Assembly (NCBI RefSeq): GCF_030463535.1
Contig: NC_132888.1
Location: 1,474,786-1,538,785, forward strand
Direction: 5' to 3'
Source: Salminus brasiliensis
Lineage: Eukaryota > Chordata > Actinopteri > Characiformes > Bryconidae
DNA length: 64,000 nucleotides
The position numbers and the translations under genes are program-made. Shown here piece by piece: positions 52,302 through 63,678 of this stretch. Under the pieces are notes generated by a model, which saw nothing but the letters and a program-made list of their open reading frames with translations, did not search any database and had not been told where the DNA came from. How positions within the stretch are numbered: position 1 is the stretch's first letter; the number at the start of each line of letters is the position of its first letter.

Positions 52302-55300
52302 CTGTAGTACTATACAAGTTGTTGCAGCTGCAAAAGACCTTTTATGGTAGTAGTAGGCAAGAAGGTAAAAAGCAGGAAGTAGTGAAAGTACATAGTGGTG
52401 GTGGAAGTAGTAGTAGAAGTAATAGTGGTCGTAGTAATAGTAGTAGCAGAGATACTGTATCAGTATTACTAGAAGTAGTAGCAGTAGTAGTAGGAGTGGC
52501 AGGATCAATAGTAAAAGAAGTAGTAGTAGTAGACTAAAAGCAGTGCTAGTAGAGGTACTAATAGTAGTAGTAGAAAAGAAGCAGTGCTAATAGTAGTACT
52601 AATAGTAGTAGTAGTAGTAGACTAGAAGCAGTGCTAGTATAAGTACTAATAGTAGTAGTAGTAGTAGACTAGAAGCAGTGCTAGTAGAAGTACTAATAGT
52701 AGTAGTAGTAGTAGACTAGAAGCAGTGCTAGTAGTAGTACTAATAGTAGTAGTAGTAGACTAGAAGCAGTGCTAGTAGAAGTAGTAGTAGTAGTAGTAGA
52801 CTAGAAGCAGTGCTAGTAGAAGTACTAATAGTAGTAGTAGTAGTAGACTAGAAGCAGTGCTAGTAGTAGTACTAATAGTAGTAGTAGTAGGCTAGAAGCA
52901 GTGCTAGTAGTAGTACTAATAGTAGTAGTAGACTAGAAGCAGTGCTAGTAGAAGTAGTAATAGTAGTAGTAGACTAGAAGCAGTGCTAGTTGTAGTACTA
53001 ATAGTAGTAGTAGTAGACTAGAAGCAGTGCTAGTAGAAGTACTAATAGTAGTAGTAGTAGTAGAATAGAAGCAGTGCTAGTAGAAATACTAATAGTAGTA
53101 GTAGTAGACTAGAAGCAGTGCTAGTATAAGTACTAATAGTAGTAGTAGACTAGAAGCAGTGCTAGTAGAAGTACTAATAGTAGTAGTAGTAGACTAGAAG
53201 CAGTGCTAGCATAAGTACTAATAGTAGTAGTAGACTAGAAGCAGTGCTAGTAGAAGTACTAATAGTAGTAGTAGACTAGAAGCAGTGCTAGTATAAGTAC
53301 TAATAGTAGTAGTAGTAGACTAGAAGCAGCGCTAGTATAAGTACTAATAAGAGTAGTAGTAGACTAGAAGCAGTGCTAGTATAAGTACTAATAGTAGTAG
53401 TAGTAGACTAGAAGCAGTGCTAGTATAAGTACTAATAAGAGTAGTAGTAGACTAGAAGCAGTGCTAGTATAAGTACTAATAGTAGTAGTAGACTAGAAGC
53501 AGTGCTAGTAGAAGTACTAATAGTAGTAGTAGTAGACTAGAAGCAGTGCTAGCATAAGTACTAATAGTAGTAGTAGACTAGAAGCAGTGCTAGTATAAGT
53601 ACTAATAGTAGTAGTAGACTATAAGCAGTGCTAGTAGAAGTACTAATAGTAGTAGTAGACTAGAAGCAGTGCTAGTATAAGTACTAATAGTAGTAGTAGT
53701 AGACTAGAAGCAGCGCTAGTATAAGTACTAATAAGAGTAGTAGTAGACTAGAAGCAGTGCTAGTATAAGTACTAATAGTAGTAGTAGTAGACTAGAAGCA
53801 GTGCTAGTATAAGTACTAATAAGAGTAGTAGTAGACTAGAAGCAGTGCTAGTATAAGTACTAATAGTAGTAGTAGTAGACTAGAAGCAGCGCTAGTATAA
53901 GTACTAATAAGAGTAGTAGTAGGCTAGAAGCAGCGCTAGTAGTAGTACTAGTAGACGTAGGTGTTGTAATGTGTAGTTTACAGTATTTGGTCTGTAAATA
54001 AAAGGAAAACAGAGGAAGAAGGATAAGCGGTGTGGAGAACAAAACCGAGGGGAAAGTGAAAGTCAGCAGTGTGGGCAGAATGAAAAGGAGGAAATGAGCA
54101 CATCCTGAATCTCCCAGGGGTCTCCTGCTCCCGCAGGACCCACAGCTCTAATGACCAAAGGGCCCTGGGGCCCTGCAGCCTTTATTTAGTTCCTGTATTG
54201 GAGCACAGAACTGGACTAAAGCCTACATTAGAACAGCGCAGCTCCAGCTTAACCGTCTCAGGGTCAAACAAAGAGAAATCTGTGACACCGACCTTCAGAG
54301 AACTAAATTAAGTATCAAACACAAGGCAACAACAGACACAGAGCAAGGCCGAGGAGGAGTCTGGCACCAGTGTTATTACAGACCAAACTCAACTCAGTTC
54401 AGTCTAAAGTTCTCACATTTTTATCTGCTGCATCTGTTTGATCGATAATCCATTCGGAATTCAGCCTCAAAATCACCAGTAAATGAGCTGCAGCTGAAAC
54501 TAATTAAATACTGTGTAAGAAGTTTGGTCTGTGGCTCCGCCCCTCAATCTGTTTACTGTTCATTCCCATCTGTAGGTTAGCTCGCCCCCTGTCACATGAC
54601 AACCACAGTCTTATAGGGTTTTTGCTCTGAGGCCTTGCTGGGGTTTGAACTGATGATCTCTTCACACTTAATGAGCAGCAGTTAGGCCGTAGGGCCGGTC
54701 AAAGGGCTGTGAAATTCCACTCTATACAAACCCAGTTCTGAGTAAATTTACCTTCCTTTCTTTCTCAGACTACTGTCTGTCTGCTCATCAAGAGAGTCAA
54801 AAGATCATATGTTCAAATCCTATCAACACCACAACCCTCCATAGTCAGGAGTCTGGGAATAGATGTCATAGGGGGCGCTCTATCGTGTGCAGGACTATGA
54901 TACTGTAATGATGGTGAACTGGATGTACAGGATGTGTGTGTAAGAACTGAGAAACAGCCAGTGTGCCCTGTGTGTGTTGTTTCTGAGCTGTGGTGTACTC
55001 TGTGTCTGTGTGTAGGTGTAGAGTGGGGTCTACTGTTTCCAGAAGCTAATGGAGAGAACCAGTCCCCCATTAACCTGAACTCCAGAGAGGCACGGTACGA
55101 CCCTCGCCTGCTAGAGGTTGGCCTGAACCCCAACTATGTGGTCTGCAGAGACTGTGAGATCATCAATGATGGACACACTGTGAGGATCATGCTCAAATCA
55201 AAATCAGGTAGGGCTAGCATGAGTGCTGATACTGATTACAGCCTCACAGCTCTGAATAAGGAACACAATACACAGCTTTCACACCCTGAAGTGTATTACA

Positions 55301-58300
55301 GACTGTATTGCCTGTAAAGCAAATATATTTCTTTTTTGTTTTAGTAATACTATTTTAAAATACTATTAGTACTAGCACTACTTATAGCCTACTACTACTA
55401 CTACTATTAGTACTACTACTAGCGCTGCTTCTAGTCTACTACTACTACTATTAGTACTACTACTAGCACTGCTTCTAGTCTACTACTACTATTAGTACTA
55501 CTTTTAGTACTACTACTAGCGCTGCTTCTAGTCTACTACTACTACTATTAGTACTACTACTAGCACTGCTTCTAGTCTACTACTACTATTAGTACTACTA
55601 CTAGCACTGCTTCTAGCCTACTACTACTACTATTAGTACTACTACTAGCACTGCTTCTAGTCTACTACTACTACTATTAGTACTACTACTAGCGCTGCTT
55701 CTAGCCTACTACTACTACTATTAGTACTACTACTAGCACTGCTTCTAGTCTACTACTACTACTATTAGTACTACTACTAGCGCTGCTTCTAGCCTACTAC
55801 TACTACTATTAGTACTACTACTAGCACTGCTTCTAGTCTACTACTACTACTATTAGTACTACTACTAGCGCTGCTTCTAGCCTACTACTACTACTATTAG
55901 TACTACTACTAGCACTGCTTCTAGTCTACTACTACTACTATTAGTACTACTACTAGCACTGCTTCTAGTCTATGACTACTATTAGTATGTCTACTAGCAC
56001 TGCTTCTAGCCTACTACTACTACTATTAGTACCTCTACTAGCGCTGTTTCTAGCCTACTACTACTACTACTATTAGTACTACTACTAGCACTGCTTCTAG
56101 TCTACTACTACTACTACTATTAGTACTTCTACTAGCACTGCTTCTAGTCTATGACTACTATTAGTATGTCTACTAGCACTGCTTCTAGCCTACTACTACT
56201 ATTAGTACCTCTACTAGAGCTGTTTCTAGCCTACTACTACTACTATTAGTACTACTACTAGCACTGCTTCTAGCCTACTACTACTACTACTATTAGTACT
56301 TCTACTAGCACTGCTTCTAGTCTACTACTACTACTACCATTAGTACTTCTACTAGCACTGCTTCTAGTCTACTACTACTATTAGTACTACTACTAGCACT
56401 GCTTCTAGTCTACTACTACTACTACTAGTACTACTACTAGCACTGCTTCTAGCCTACTACTACTACTATTAGTACTACTACTAGCACTGCTTCTAGTCTA
56501 CTACTACTACTATTAGTACTACTACTAGCACTGCTTCTAGCCTACTACTACTACTACTATTAGTACTTCTACTAGCACTGCTTCTAGTCTACTACTACTA
56601 CTACTATTAGTACTTCTACTAGCACTGCTTCTAGTCTACTACTACTACTATTAGTACTACTACTAGCACTGCTTCTAGCCTACTACTACTACTATTTGTA
56701 CTACTATTAGCACTGCTTCTAGTCTACTACTACTACTACTATTAGTACTTCTACTAGCACTGCTTCTAGTCTACTACTACTACTACTATTAGTACTTCTA
56801 CTAGCACTGCTTCTAGTCTACTACTACTACTACTAGTACTACTACTAGCACTGCTTCTAGTCTACTACTACTACTATTAGTACTTCTACTAGCACTGCTT
56901 CTAGTCTACTACTACTACTATTAGTACTACTACTAGCACTGCTTCTAGTCTACTACTACTATTAGTACTACTACTAGCGCTGCTTCTAGCCTACTACTAC
57001 TACTATTAGTACTACTACTAGCACTGCTTCTAGTCTACTACTACTACTATTAGTACTACTACTAGCGCTGCTTCTAGCCTACTACTACTACTATTAGTAC
57101 TACTACTAGCACTGCTTCTAGTCTACTACTACTACTATTAGTACTACTACTAGCACTGCTTCTAGTCTATGACTACTATTAGTATGTCTACTAGCACTGC
57201 TTCTAGCCTACTACTACTACTACTATTAGTACTACTACTAGCACTGCTTCTAGTCTACTACTACTACTACTACTATTAGTACTTCTACTAGCACTGCTTC
57301 TAGTCTATGACTACTATTAGTATGTCTACTAGCACTGCTTCTAGCCTACTACTACTATTAGTACCTCTACTAGAGCTGTTTCTAGCCTACTACTACTACT
57401 ATTAGTACTACTACTAGCACTGCTTCTAGTCCACTACTACTATTAGTACTTCTACTAGCACTGCTTCTAGTCTACTACTACTACTACCATTAGTACTTCT
57501 ACTAGCACTGCTTCTAGCCTACTACTACTACTATTAGTACTACTACTAGCACTGCTTCTAGTCTACATACTACTACTATTAGTACTACTACTAGCACTGC
57601 TTCTAGCCTACTACTATTAGTACTACTACTAGCACTGCTTCTAGTCTACTACTACTACTATTAGTACTACTACTAGCACTGCTTCTAGCCTACTACTACT
57701 ACTACTATTAGTACTTCTACTAGCACTGCTTCTAGTCTACTACTACTGCTACTATTAGTACTTCTACTAGCACTGCTTCTAGTCTACTACTACTACTATT
57801 AGTACTACTACTAGCACTGCTTCTAGTCTACTACTACTACTATTAGTACTACTACTAGCACTGCTTCTAGCCTACTACTACTACTATTTGTACTACTATT
57901 AGCACTGCTTCTAGTCTACTACTACTACTACTATTAGTACTTCTACTAGCACTGCTTCTAGTCTACTACTACTACTACTATTAGTACTTCTACTAGCACT
58001 GCTTCTAGTCTACTACTACTACTATTAGTACTACTACTAGCACTGCTTCTAGTCTACTACTACTACTATTAGTACTACTACTAGCACTGCTTCTAGCCTA
58101 CTACTACTACTATTAGTACTTCTACTAGCACTGCTTCTAGTCTACTACTACTACTACTATTAGTACTTCTACTAGCACTGCTTCTAGTCTACTACTACTA
58201 CTATTAGTACTACTATTAGCACTGCTTCTAGCCTACTACTACTACTATTAGTACTTCTACTAGCACTGCTTCTAGTCTACTACTACTACTATTAGTACTT

Positions 58301-61300
58301 CTACTAGCACTGCTTCTAGTCTATGACTACTACTATTAGTACTTCTACTAGCACTGCTTCTAGTCTACTACTACTACTACTATTAGTACTTCTACTAGCA
58401 CTGCTTCTAGTCTACTACTACTACTACTATTAGTACTACTACTAGCACTGCTTCTAGTCTACTACTACTACTATTAGTACTTCTACTAGCACTGCTTCTA
58501 GTCTACTACTACTACTACTATTAGTACTTCTACTAGCACTGCTTCTAGTCTACTACTACTACTATTAGTACTACTATTAGCACTGCTTCTAGCCTACTAC
58601 TACTACTATTAGTACTTCTACTAGCACTGCTTCTAGTCTACTACTACTACTATTAGTACTTCTACTAGCACTGCTTCTAGTCTATGACTACTACTATTAG
58701 TACTTCTATTAGCACTGCTTCTAGTCTACTACTACTACTACTATTAGTACTTCTACTAGCACTGCTTCTAGTCTACTACTACTACTACTATTAGTACTAC
58801 TATTAGCACTGCTTCTAGTCTACTACTACTACTATTAGTACTACTATTAGCACTGCTTCTAGTCTACTACTACTACTATTAGTACTACTACTAGCACTGC
58901 TTCTAGTCTACTACTACTACTACTATTAGTACTACTATTAGCACTGCTTCTAGTCTACTACTACTACTATTAGTACTACTATTAGCACTGCTTCTAGTCT
59001 ACTACTACTACTATTAGTAATTCTACTTCTACGTTTCTTGTTGCCCCCCCTTCAGTGGTGACCGGCGGCCCTCTGCCGAGTGACCACGAGTACGAGCTGC
59101 ATGAGGTCCGTTTCCATTGGGGCAAGGAGAACCAGCGTGGGTCCGAACATACAGTCAACTTCAAGGCCTTCCCCATGGAGGTCAGTCACACATCAATCAT
59201 TCAGAACCACATAATCAGATTACTGAACACCTCCAAACAGTTACAGGGACGTGTGTGATGATACATGCCTGCAGTTAGCATTATGCTAATTGGTGTACAT
59301 AAGCTTCTGTCAGTGGAAGCATGGCAAGCTAGGCGGAGTATGCGCCAGGCTAACAGCTAGCTCCAGGCTAACTCCTGCTTTCGAACATTTGCACCCTGGA
59401 GAACAAACTGGATTATTTCCGAATCCCTGGGCTTCCCAGCCCAGTTCAGAGACTGCCGTGTTTACAGAGCCATTCCGTCTGACAGGGGTGCTAGCCAGGG
59501 GGCTAACATGCTGGATCTTGTTTACACAAATGTTCCCAGCGTGTACAGGGTACTGCAAAGTACATCACAAACCACATCAACAAGTTTGCTGATAACGCAA
59601 CTGTGGTGGACCTCATCAGCAAAAATGACGAGTCAGCACACAGAGAGGAGGCGCAGCGGCTAACAGACTGGTGCAGAACCAACAACCTGTCCGCTGTATG
59701 TGGACAAAACTAAGGAGATGGTTGTTGACTTCAGGAAAGTGTGAGATGACCACCCCTACTAGACATCAATGGCTCTGCTGTGGACATCATCAGGAGCACC
59801 AAGTTCCTCTGTGCTCACCAGCTTTATAGACAAGAGAGCCGAGCAGCGCCTCTACTTCCTGAGGAGACTGAGGAAAGCTCATCTGTGAGGGACTGTGGAT
59901 CCTGAGCATCCTGAGCAGCTGCATCTCTGTCTGGTTTGGGAATTGCAGCGAATAGTGAGGACAGCTGAGAAGATCATCAGGGTCTCTTTCCCCTCTATCA
60001 TGGACATTTGCACCATTTGCACAAGCCACCAGCGTTGTGGACGACCCCATTCACCCTCTGATTCCATGTTTGCAGTTATGTTTGCAGTTATGCTTCTGTA
60101 CTGTACTGAGTCTGTTCCATATTGCACCATGGTCCAGGAGGAACAGGCGCAGTGGATGTGGTGGCTCAGCGGTTAAAGCTATTGATGACAGGGTTGTGGG
60201 TTCAATACCCTGGGCTCAGCAAGCTGCCACTGTTGGCCTTCAGCCTCTCTGCTTCCCGGGCGCTGGAGTTGGGTGCCCACCGCTCTGGGTGTGTGTGCTC
60301 TCTGCCCCTTGTTCACTAGTGTGTGTGTATGTGTGTGTGTTCACCAACACAGATGGGTACTGAATTCATAGTGGAATAAGTCATAGTGGATAATGACTAA
60401 CTCATAGTATATACTGAATAATTCATAGTGGATACTAAATAATTCCTAATGGACACTGAATAACTCATAGTGGATACTGAATAACTCATAGTGGATAGTG
60501 GGTAACTCATAGTGGATACTGAATAATTCATAGTAGATACTGAATAACTCATAGTGGATACTGAATAATCCACAGTGGATACTGAATAACTCATAGTGGA
60601 TAGTGGGTAACTCATAGTAGATACTGAATAATTCATAGTAGATACTGAATAACTCATAGTGGATACTGAATAATCCACAGTGGATACTGAATAACTCATA
60701 GTGGATAGTGGGTAACTCATAGTGGATACTGAATAATTCATAGTAGATACTGAATAATTCATAGTGGATACTGAATAATTCATAGTGGATACTGAATAAT
60801 TCATAGTAGATACTGAATAACTCATAGTGGATACTGAATAATCCACAGTGGATACTGAATAATCCACAGTGGATACTGAATAACTCATAGTGGATAGTGG
60901 GTAACTCATAGTGGATACTGAATAATTCATAGTAGATACTGAATAATTCATAGTGGATACTGAATAATTCATAGTGGATACTGAATAATTCATAGTAGAT
61001 ACTGAATAACTCATAGTGGATACTGAATAATCCACAGTGGATACTGAATAACTCATAGTGGATAGTGGGTAACTCATAGTGGATACTGAATAATTCATAG
61101 TAGATACTGAATAATTCATAGTGGATACTGAATAATTCATAGTGGATACTGAATAATTCATAGTAGATACTGAATAACTCATAGTGGATACTGAATAATC
61201 CACAGTGGATACTGAATAACTCATAGTGGATAGTGGGTAACTCATAGTGGATACTGAATAATTCATAGTAGATACTGAATAACTCATAGTGGATAGTGGG

Positions 61301-63678
61301 TAACTCATAGTGGATACTGAATAATTCATAGTAGATACTGAATAACTCATAGTGGATACTGAATAATCCACAGTGGATACTGAATAACTCATAGTGGATA
61401 GTGGGTAACTCATAGTGGATACTGAATAATTCATAGTAGATACTGAATAATTCATAGTGGATACTGAATAATTCATAGTGGATACTGAATAATTCATAGT
61501 AGATACTGAATAACTCATAGTGGATACTGAATAATCCACAGTGGATACTGAATAACTCATAGTGGATAGTGGGTAACTCATAGTGGATACTGAATAATTC
61601 ATAGTAGATACTGAAAAAATTCCTAATGGATACTGAATAATTCATAGTGGATACTGAATAATTCATAGTAGATACTGAATAACTCATAGTGGATACTGAA
61701 TAATCCACAGTGGATCCTGAATAACTCATAGTGGATAGTGGGTAACTCATAGTGGATACTGAATAATTCATAGTAGATACTGAAAAAATTCCTAATGGAC
61801 ACTGAATAACTCATAGTGGATACAGAATAATTCATAGTGGATACTGAATAATTCATAGTAGATACTGAAAAAATTCCTAATGGACACTGAATAACTCATA
61901 GTGGATACTGAATAATCCATAGTGGATACTGAATAGTCCATAGTGGATACTGAATAATTCCTAATGGACACTGAATAACTCATAGTGGATACTGAATAAT
62001 TCATAGTGGATACTGAATAATTCATAGTGGATACTGAATAATTCCTAATGGACACTGAATAACTCATAGTGGATACTGAATAATTCATAGTGGATACTGA
62101 ATAATTCCTAATGGACACTGAATAACTCATAGTGGATACTAAATAACTCATAGTGGATACTGAATAATTCATAGTAGATACTGAATAACTCATAGTGGAT
62201 ACTGAATAATTCATAGTAGATACTGAATAATTCCTAATGGACACTGAATAACTCATAGTGGATACTGAATAATCCATAGTGGATACTGAATAATTCCTAA
62301 TGGACACTGAATAACTCATAGTGGATACTGAATAATTCATAGTGGATACTGAATAATTCCTAATGGACACTGAATAACTCATCGTGGATACTGAATAATT
62401 CATAGTGGATACTGAATAATTCATAGTGGATACTGAATAATTCCTAATGGACACTGAATAACTCATAGTGGATACTGAATAATTCCTAATGGACACTGAA
62501 TAACTCATAGTGGATACTGAATAATTCCTAATGGACACTGAATAACTCATAGTGGATACTGAATAATCCATAGTGGATACTGAATAATTCATAGTGGATA
62601 CTGAATAATTCCTAATGGACACTGAATAACTCATAGTGGATACTGAATAATTCCTAATGGACACTGAATAACTTATAGTGGATACTGAATAATTCATAGT
62701 GGATACTGAATAATTCCTAATGGACAATGAGTAATGTGTGGTACATACTAAATACTAAATACTGAATAATTCATAGTGGATAATGAAATATGCATAATAG
62801 ATTATGAATAATTAATAGTAGATACTAAATAATTCATACGAAACACTGAATCATTCATAGTGGATGCAGTTGTTGCAATGATTGTGGAGTATTCGTCTAA
62901 ATAACTTTAGGATGCGCTGGTTTGTGTGGTTGTTAATTACTGTGAACTCACACGTCCCTGTGTTATTTTAACCATGTTAGGTCACATGTTTGTGTGAGAT
63001 GACCTCAGCAGCGTGAAAACACAAGAGTACGGAAACACACCCGCACTGAGAGCTGCGGCCTGGCCACAATAGCAAGGGCTCTTTAAACAGTGCTCACAAC
63101 TTTATTTCAAAGCCCTGAGTAAACACCTGTCCCCTGCACCTGCTCTCTCTCTCTTACACACACACCTGCCGCTGTCTCCCGCAGCCTGGCAGGACGATAA
63201 GGGCCTAGTAGGTCATCACCTGCTGCCATGACACAGGCAGAGAGGTAAACACTGGGTTTCTAGGAAAACAAGGGACATTTATACAGCAGTTAGTTCTGAT
63301 CTGATGTTTCTAATAAAGTGGCCAGTGCGTGGAAACACAATGTGGGGTTTTTAATAAAGTGTGTGTTTGTGTTTGTTGTGTGTTGTAGCTCCATCTGATC
63401 CACTGGAACAGCACGCTGTTTAACAGTGTAGAGGAGGCCATGGGGAAGAAGAACGGCATCCTCATCATCGCTCTGTTTGTACAGGTATGGCCAAGACCCT
63501 GAAGATATCAGCACAGCACAGTGGCAGTGATCAGCAGAGTCACATATCGTCGTACTGTTGAGGTTTTAGCGTGAACTAGTCCTGTGTTCAGCCGGCTGCT
63601 GTGCTGTGTGTGCAGGTGGGGAAGGAACATCTGGGGCTGAAGGCTGTTACAGAGGTTCTGCAGGACCTGCAATACAAG
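50109..63678 (+). CDS. CA8: Carbonic anhydrase-related protein VIII, exons 1-5 (partial)
   Basis: Five exons splice in phase into the first 183 residues; the remainder lies beyond the right edge. CA8 is a cytosolic alpha-carbonic-anhydrase relative without CO2 hydration activity. It is abundant in Purkinje cells and known to bind the IP3 receptor ITPR1 and lower its IP3 affinity. Diagnostic stretches are [15 protein letters not shown] (40-54), VVCRDCE (66-72), [19 protein letters not shown] (106-124) and LHLIHW (131-136). Of the three zinc ligands of active enzymes, the first is Arg107 (VRFHWG), while His109 and His132 remain, the known CA8 hallmark. The N-terminus is short and lacks the poly-Glu run of mammals. 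Confidence 0.96.
50380..51258 (+). repeat. Array A: 21-bp minisatellite in CA8 intron 1
   Basis: The unit TATGAATTATTCAGTATCCAC is repeated about 41 times with minor variants. As 21 is a multiple of three it gives spurious open frames (MNYSVST repeats). The same family, reverse-complemented, forms A' in intron 3. Confidence 0.95.
51259..52150 (+). other. Spacer in CA8 intron 1 between arrays A and B
   Basis: Ordinary AT-rich intron with TG runs at 51,524-51,562 and 51,663-51,680. No gene or known element, and no obvious counterpart between B' and A'. Confidence 0.8.
52158..53961 (+). repeat. Array B: ~44-bp TAG-rich minisatellite in CA8 intron 1
   Basis: A degenerate TAG trinucleotide region (52,158-52,545) is followed by about 32 units of (TAG)n, ACTAGAAGCAGTGCTAGTA and (T/G)AAGTACTAA. 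Unit length varies with the number of TAG triplets. Confidence 0.95.
54400..54715 (-). mobile_element. tRNA-like SINE, family S copy 3
   Basis: Reverse complement of the elements at 40.7 and 42.8 kb, with shared blocks GTAAATGAGCTGCAGCTGAA, CCCCTCAATCTGTTTACTG and CAGTTAGGCCGTAGGGCCGG. It lies in CA8 intron 1 just before exon 2. Confidence 0.7.
54765..54900 (+). mobile_element. SINE fragment related to family S
   Basis: Contains a B-box-like TGTTCAAATCC and the ATAGGGGGCGCTCT motif shared with the family S copies, in opposite orientation to the neighbouring copy. Confidence 0.5.
55016..55207 (+). CDS. CA8: CA8 exon 2
   Basis: 192 bases (64 codons' worth), phase 1 at both ends, from Gly25/Val26 to Ser88. 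Acceptor TGTGTGTAG, donor GTAGGG. It is flanked at about 1.05 kb upstream and 0.14 kb downstream by the B and B' arrays, which are inverted copies of one another. Confidence 0.95.
55346..59033 (-). repeat. Array B': inverted ~44-bp minisatellite filling CA8 intron 2
   Basis: About 85 units of CTACTACTACTATTAGTACT, (T/A)CTACTAGCACTGCTTCTAGT, the reverse complement of array B. It occupies 3.7 of the 3.85 kb of intron 2. Variants (CGCTGC, GACTACTATTAGTATG, AGAGCTGTTTC) recur in blocks, indicating amplification of multi-unit segments. Confidence 0.96.
59056..59180 (+). CDS. CA8: CA8 exon 3
   Basis: 125 bases from Val89 to Glu130, including Arg107 in place of the first zinc-binding His, plus His109. 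Acceptor CCCCCCTTCAG, donor GTCAGT. It begins only about 20 bases after the end of the B' array. Confidence 0.95.
59290..60060 (+). mobile_element. Internally deleted LINE (endonuclease start + RT end)
   Basis: 59,310-59,400 reads [14 protein letters not shown] and following residues, like the linker before the endonuclease domain of fish LINEs. 59,575-60,050 reads [48 protein letters not shown] and IVRTAEKII, the RT thumb/C-terminal region of CR1/L2/Rex1-type elements. The catalytic middle is missing and frames are broken. Confidence 0.75.
60145..60358 (+). mobile_element. tRNA-derived SINE abutting array A'
   Basis: A box TGGCTCAGCGG (about 60,161-60,171) and B box GGTTCAATACC (about 60,200-60,210) are correctly spaced for pol III, followed by a GC-rich body and TGTG tail. 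Array A' starts at the point where the SINE tail ends (GATGGGTACTGAATTCATAG). Confidence 0.75.
60360..62866 (-). repeat. Array A': inverted 21-bp minisatellite in CA8 intron 3
   Basis: About 119 units of ATTCATAGTGGATACTGAATA, the reverse complement of array A. Between 60,673 and 61,534 the marker ATCCACAGTGG recurs every 168 bases (8 x 21), with one extra 21-base insertion, showing a higher-order repeat. A second regime with CCTAATGGACAC variants covers 61,800-62,720. Confidence 0.96.
62867..63388 (+). other. CA8 intron 3, distal part
   Basis: Non-repetitive intron apart from a transposon-end-like GTTTCTAATAAAGTGGCCAG (63,305-63,324), which matches the end of the element in RAB2A intron 4. 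Confidence 0.75.
63389..63484 (+). CDS. CA8: CA8 exon 4
   Basis: 96 bases from [20 protein letters not shown] to ALFVQ, phase 0 at both ends. His132 corresponds to the third zinc ligand. Acceptor TGTTGTAG, donor GTATGG. Confidence 0.95.
63616..63678 (+). CDS. CA8: CA8 exon 5
   Basis: 63 bases encoding [20 protein letters not shown] and Lys183, phase 0 at both ends. Acceptor TGTGTGCAG, donor GTGAGA. Only 131 bases separate it from exon 4. The next exon lies outside the window. Confidence 0.95.

Noticed and set aside
60145..60358. tRNA gene
   Set aside because: A and B boxes are present, but the arms do not fold into a cloverleaf and a SINE body follows.
60397..62727. Minus-strand frames of 300-440 codons made of MNYSVST and ELFSIHY repeats
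   Set aside because: Pure 21-bp minisatellite in an intron of CA8; open by periodicity only.
50380..62866. CRISPR-like regular arrays
   Set aside because: Repeats are directly adjacent with no unique spacers, and the DNA is a vertebrate intron.
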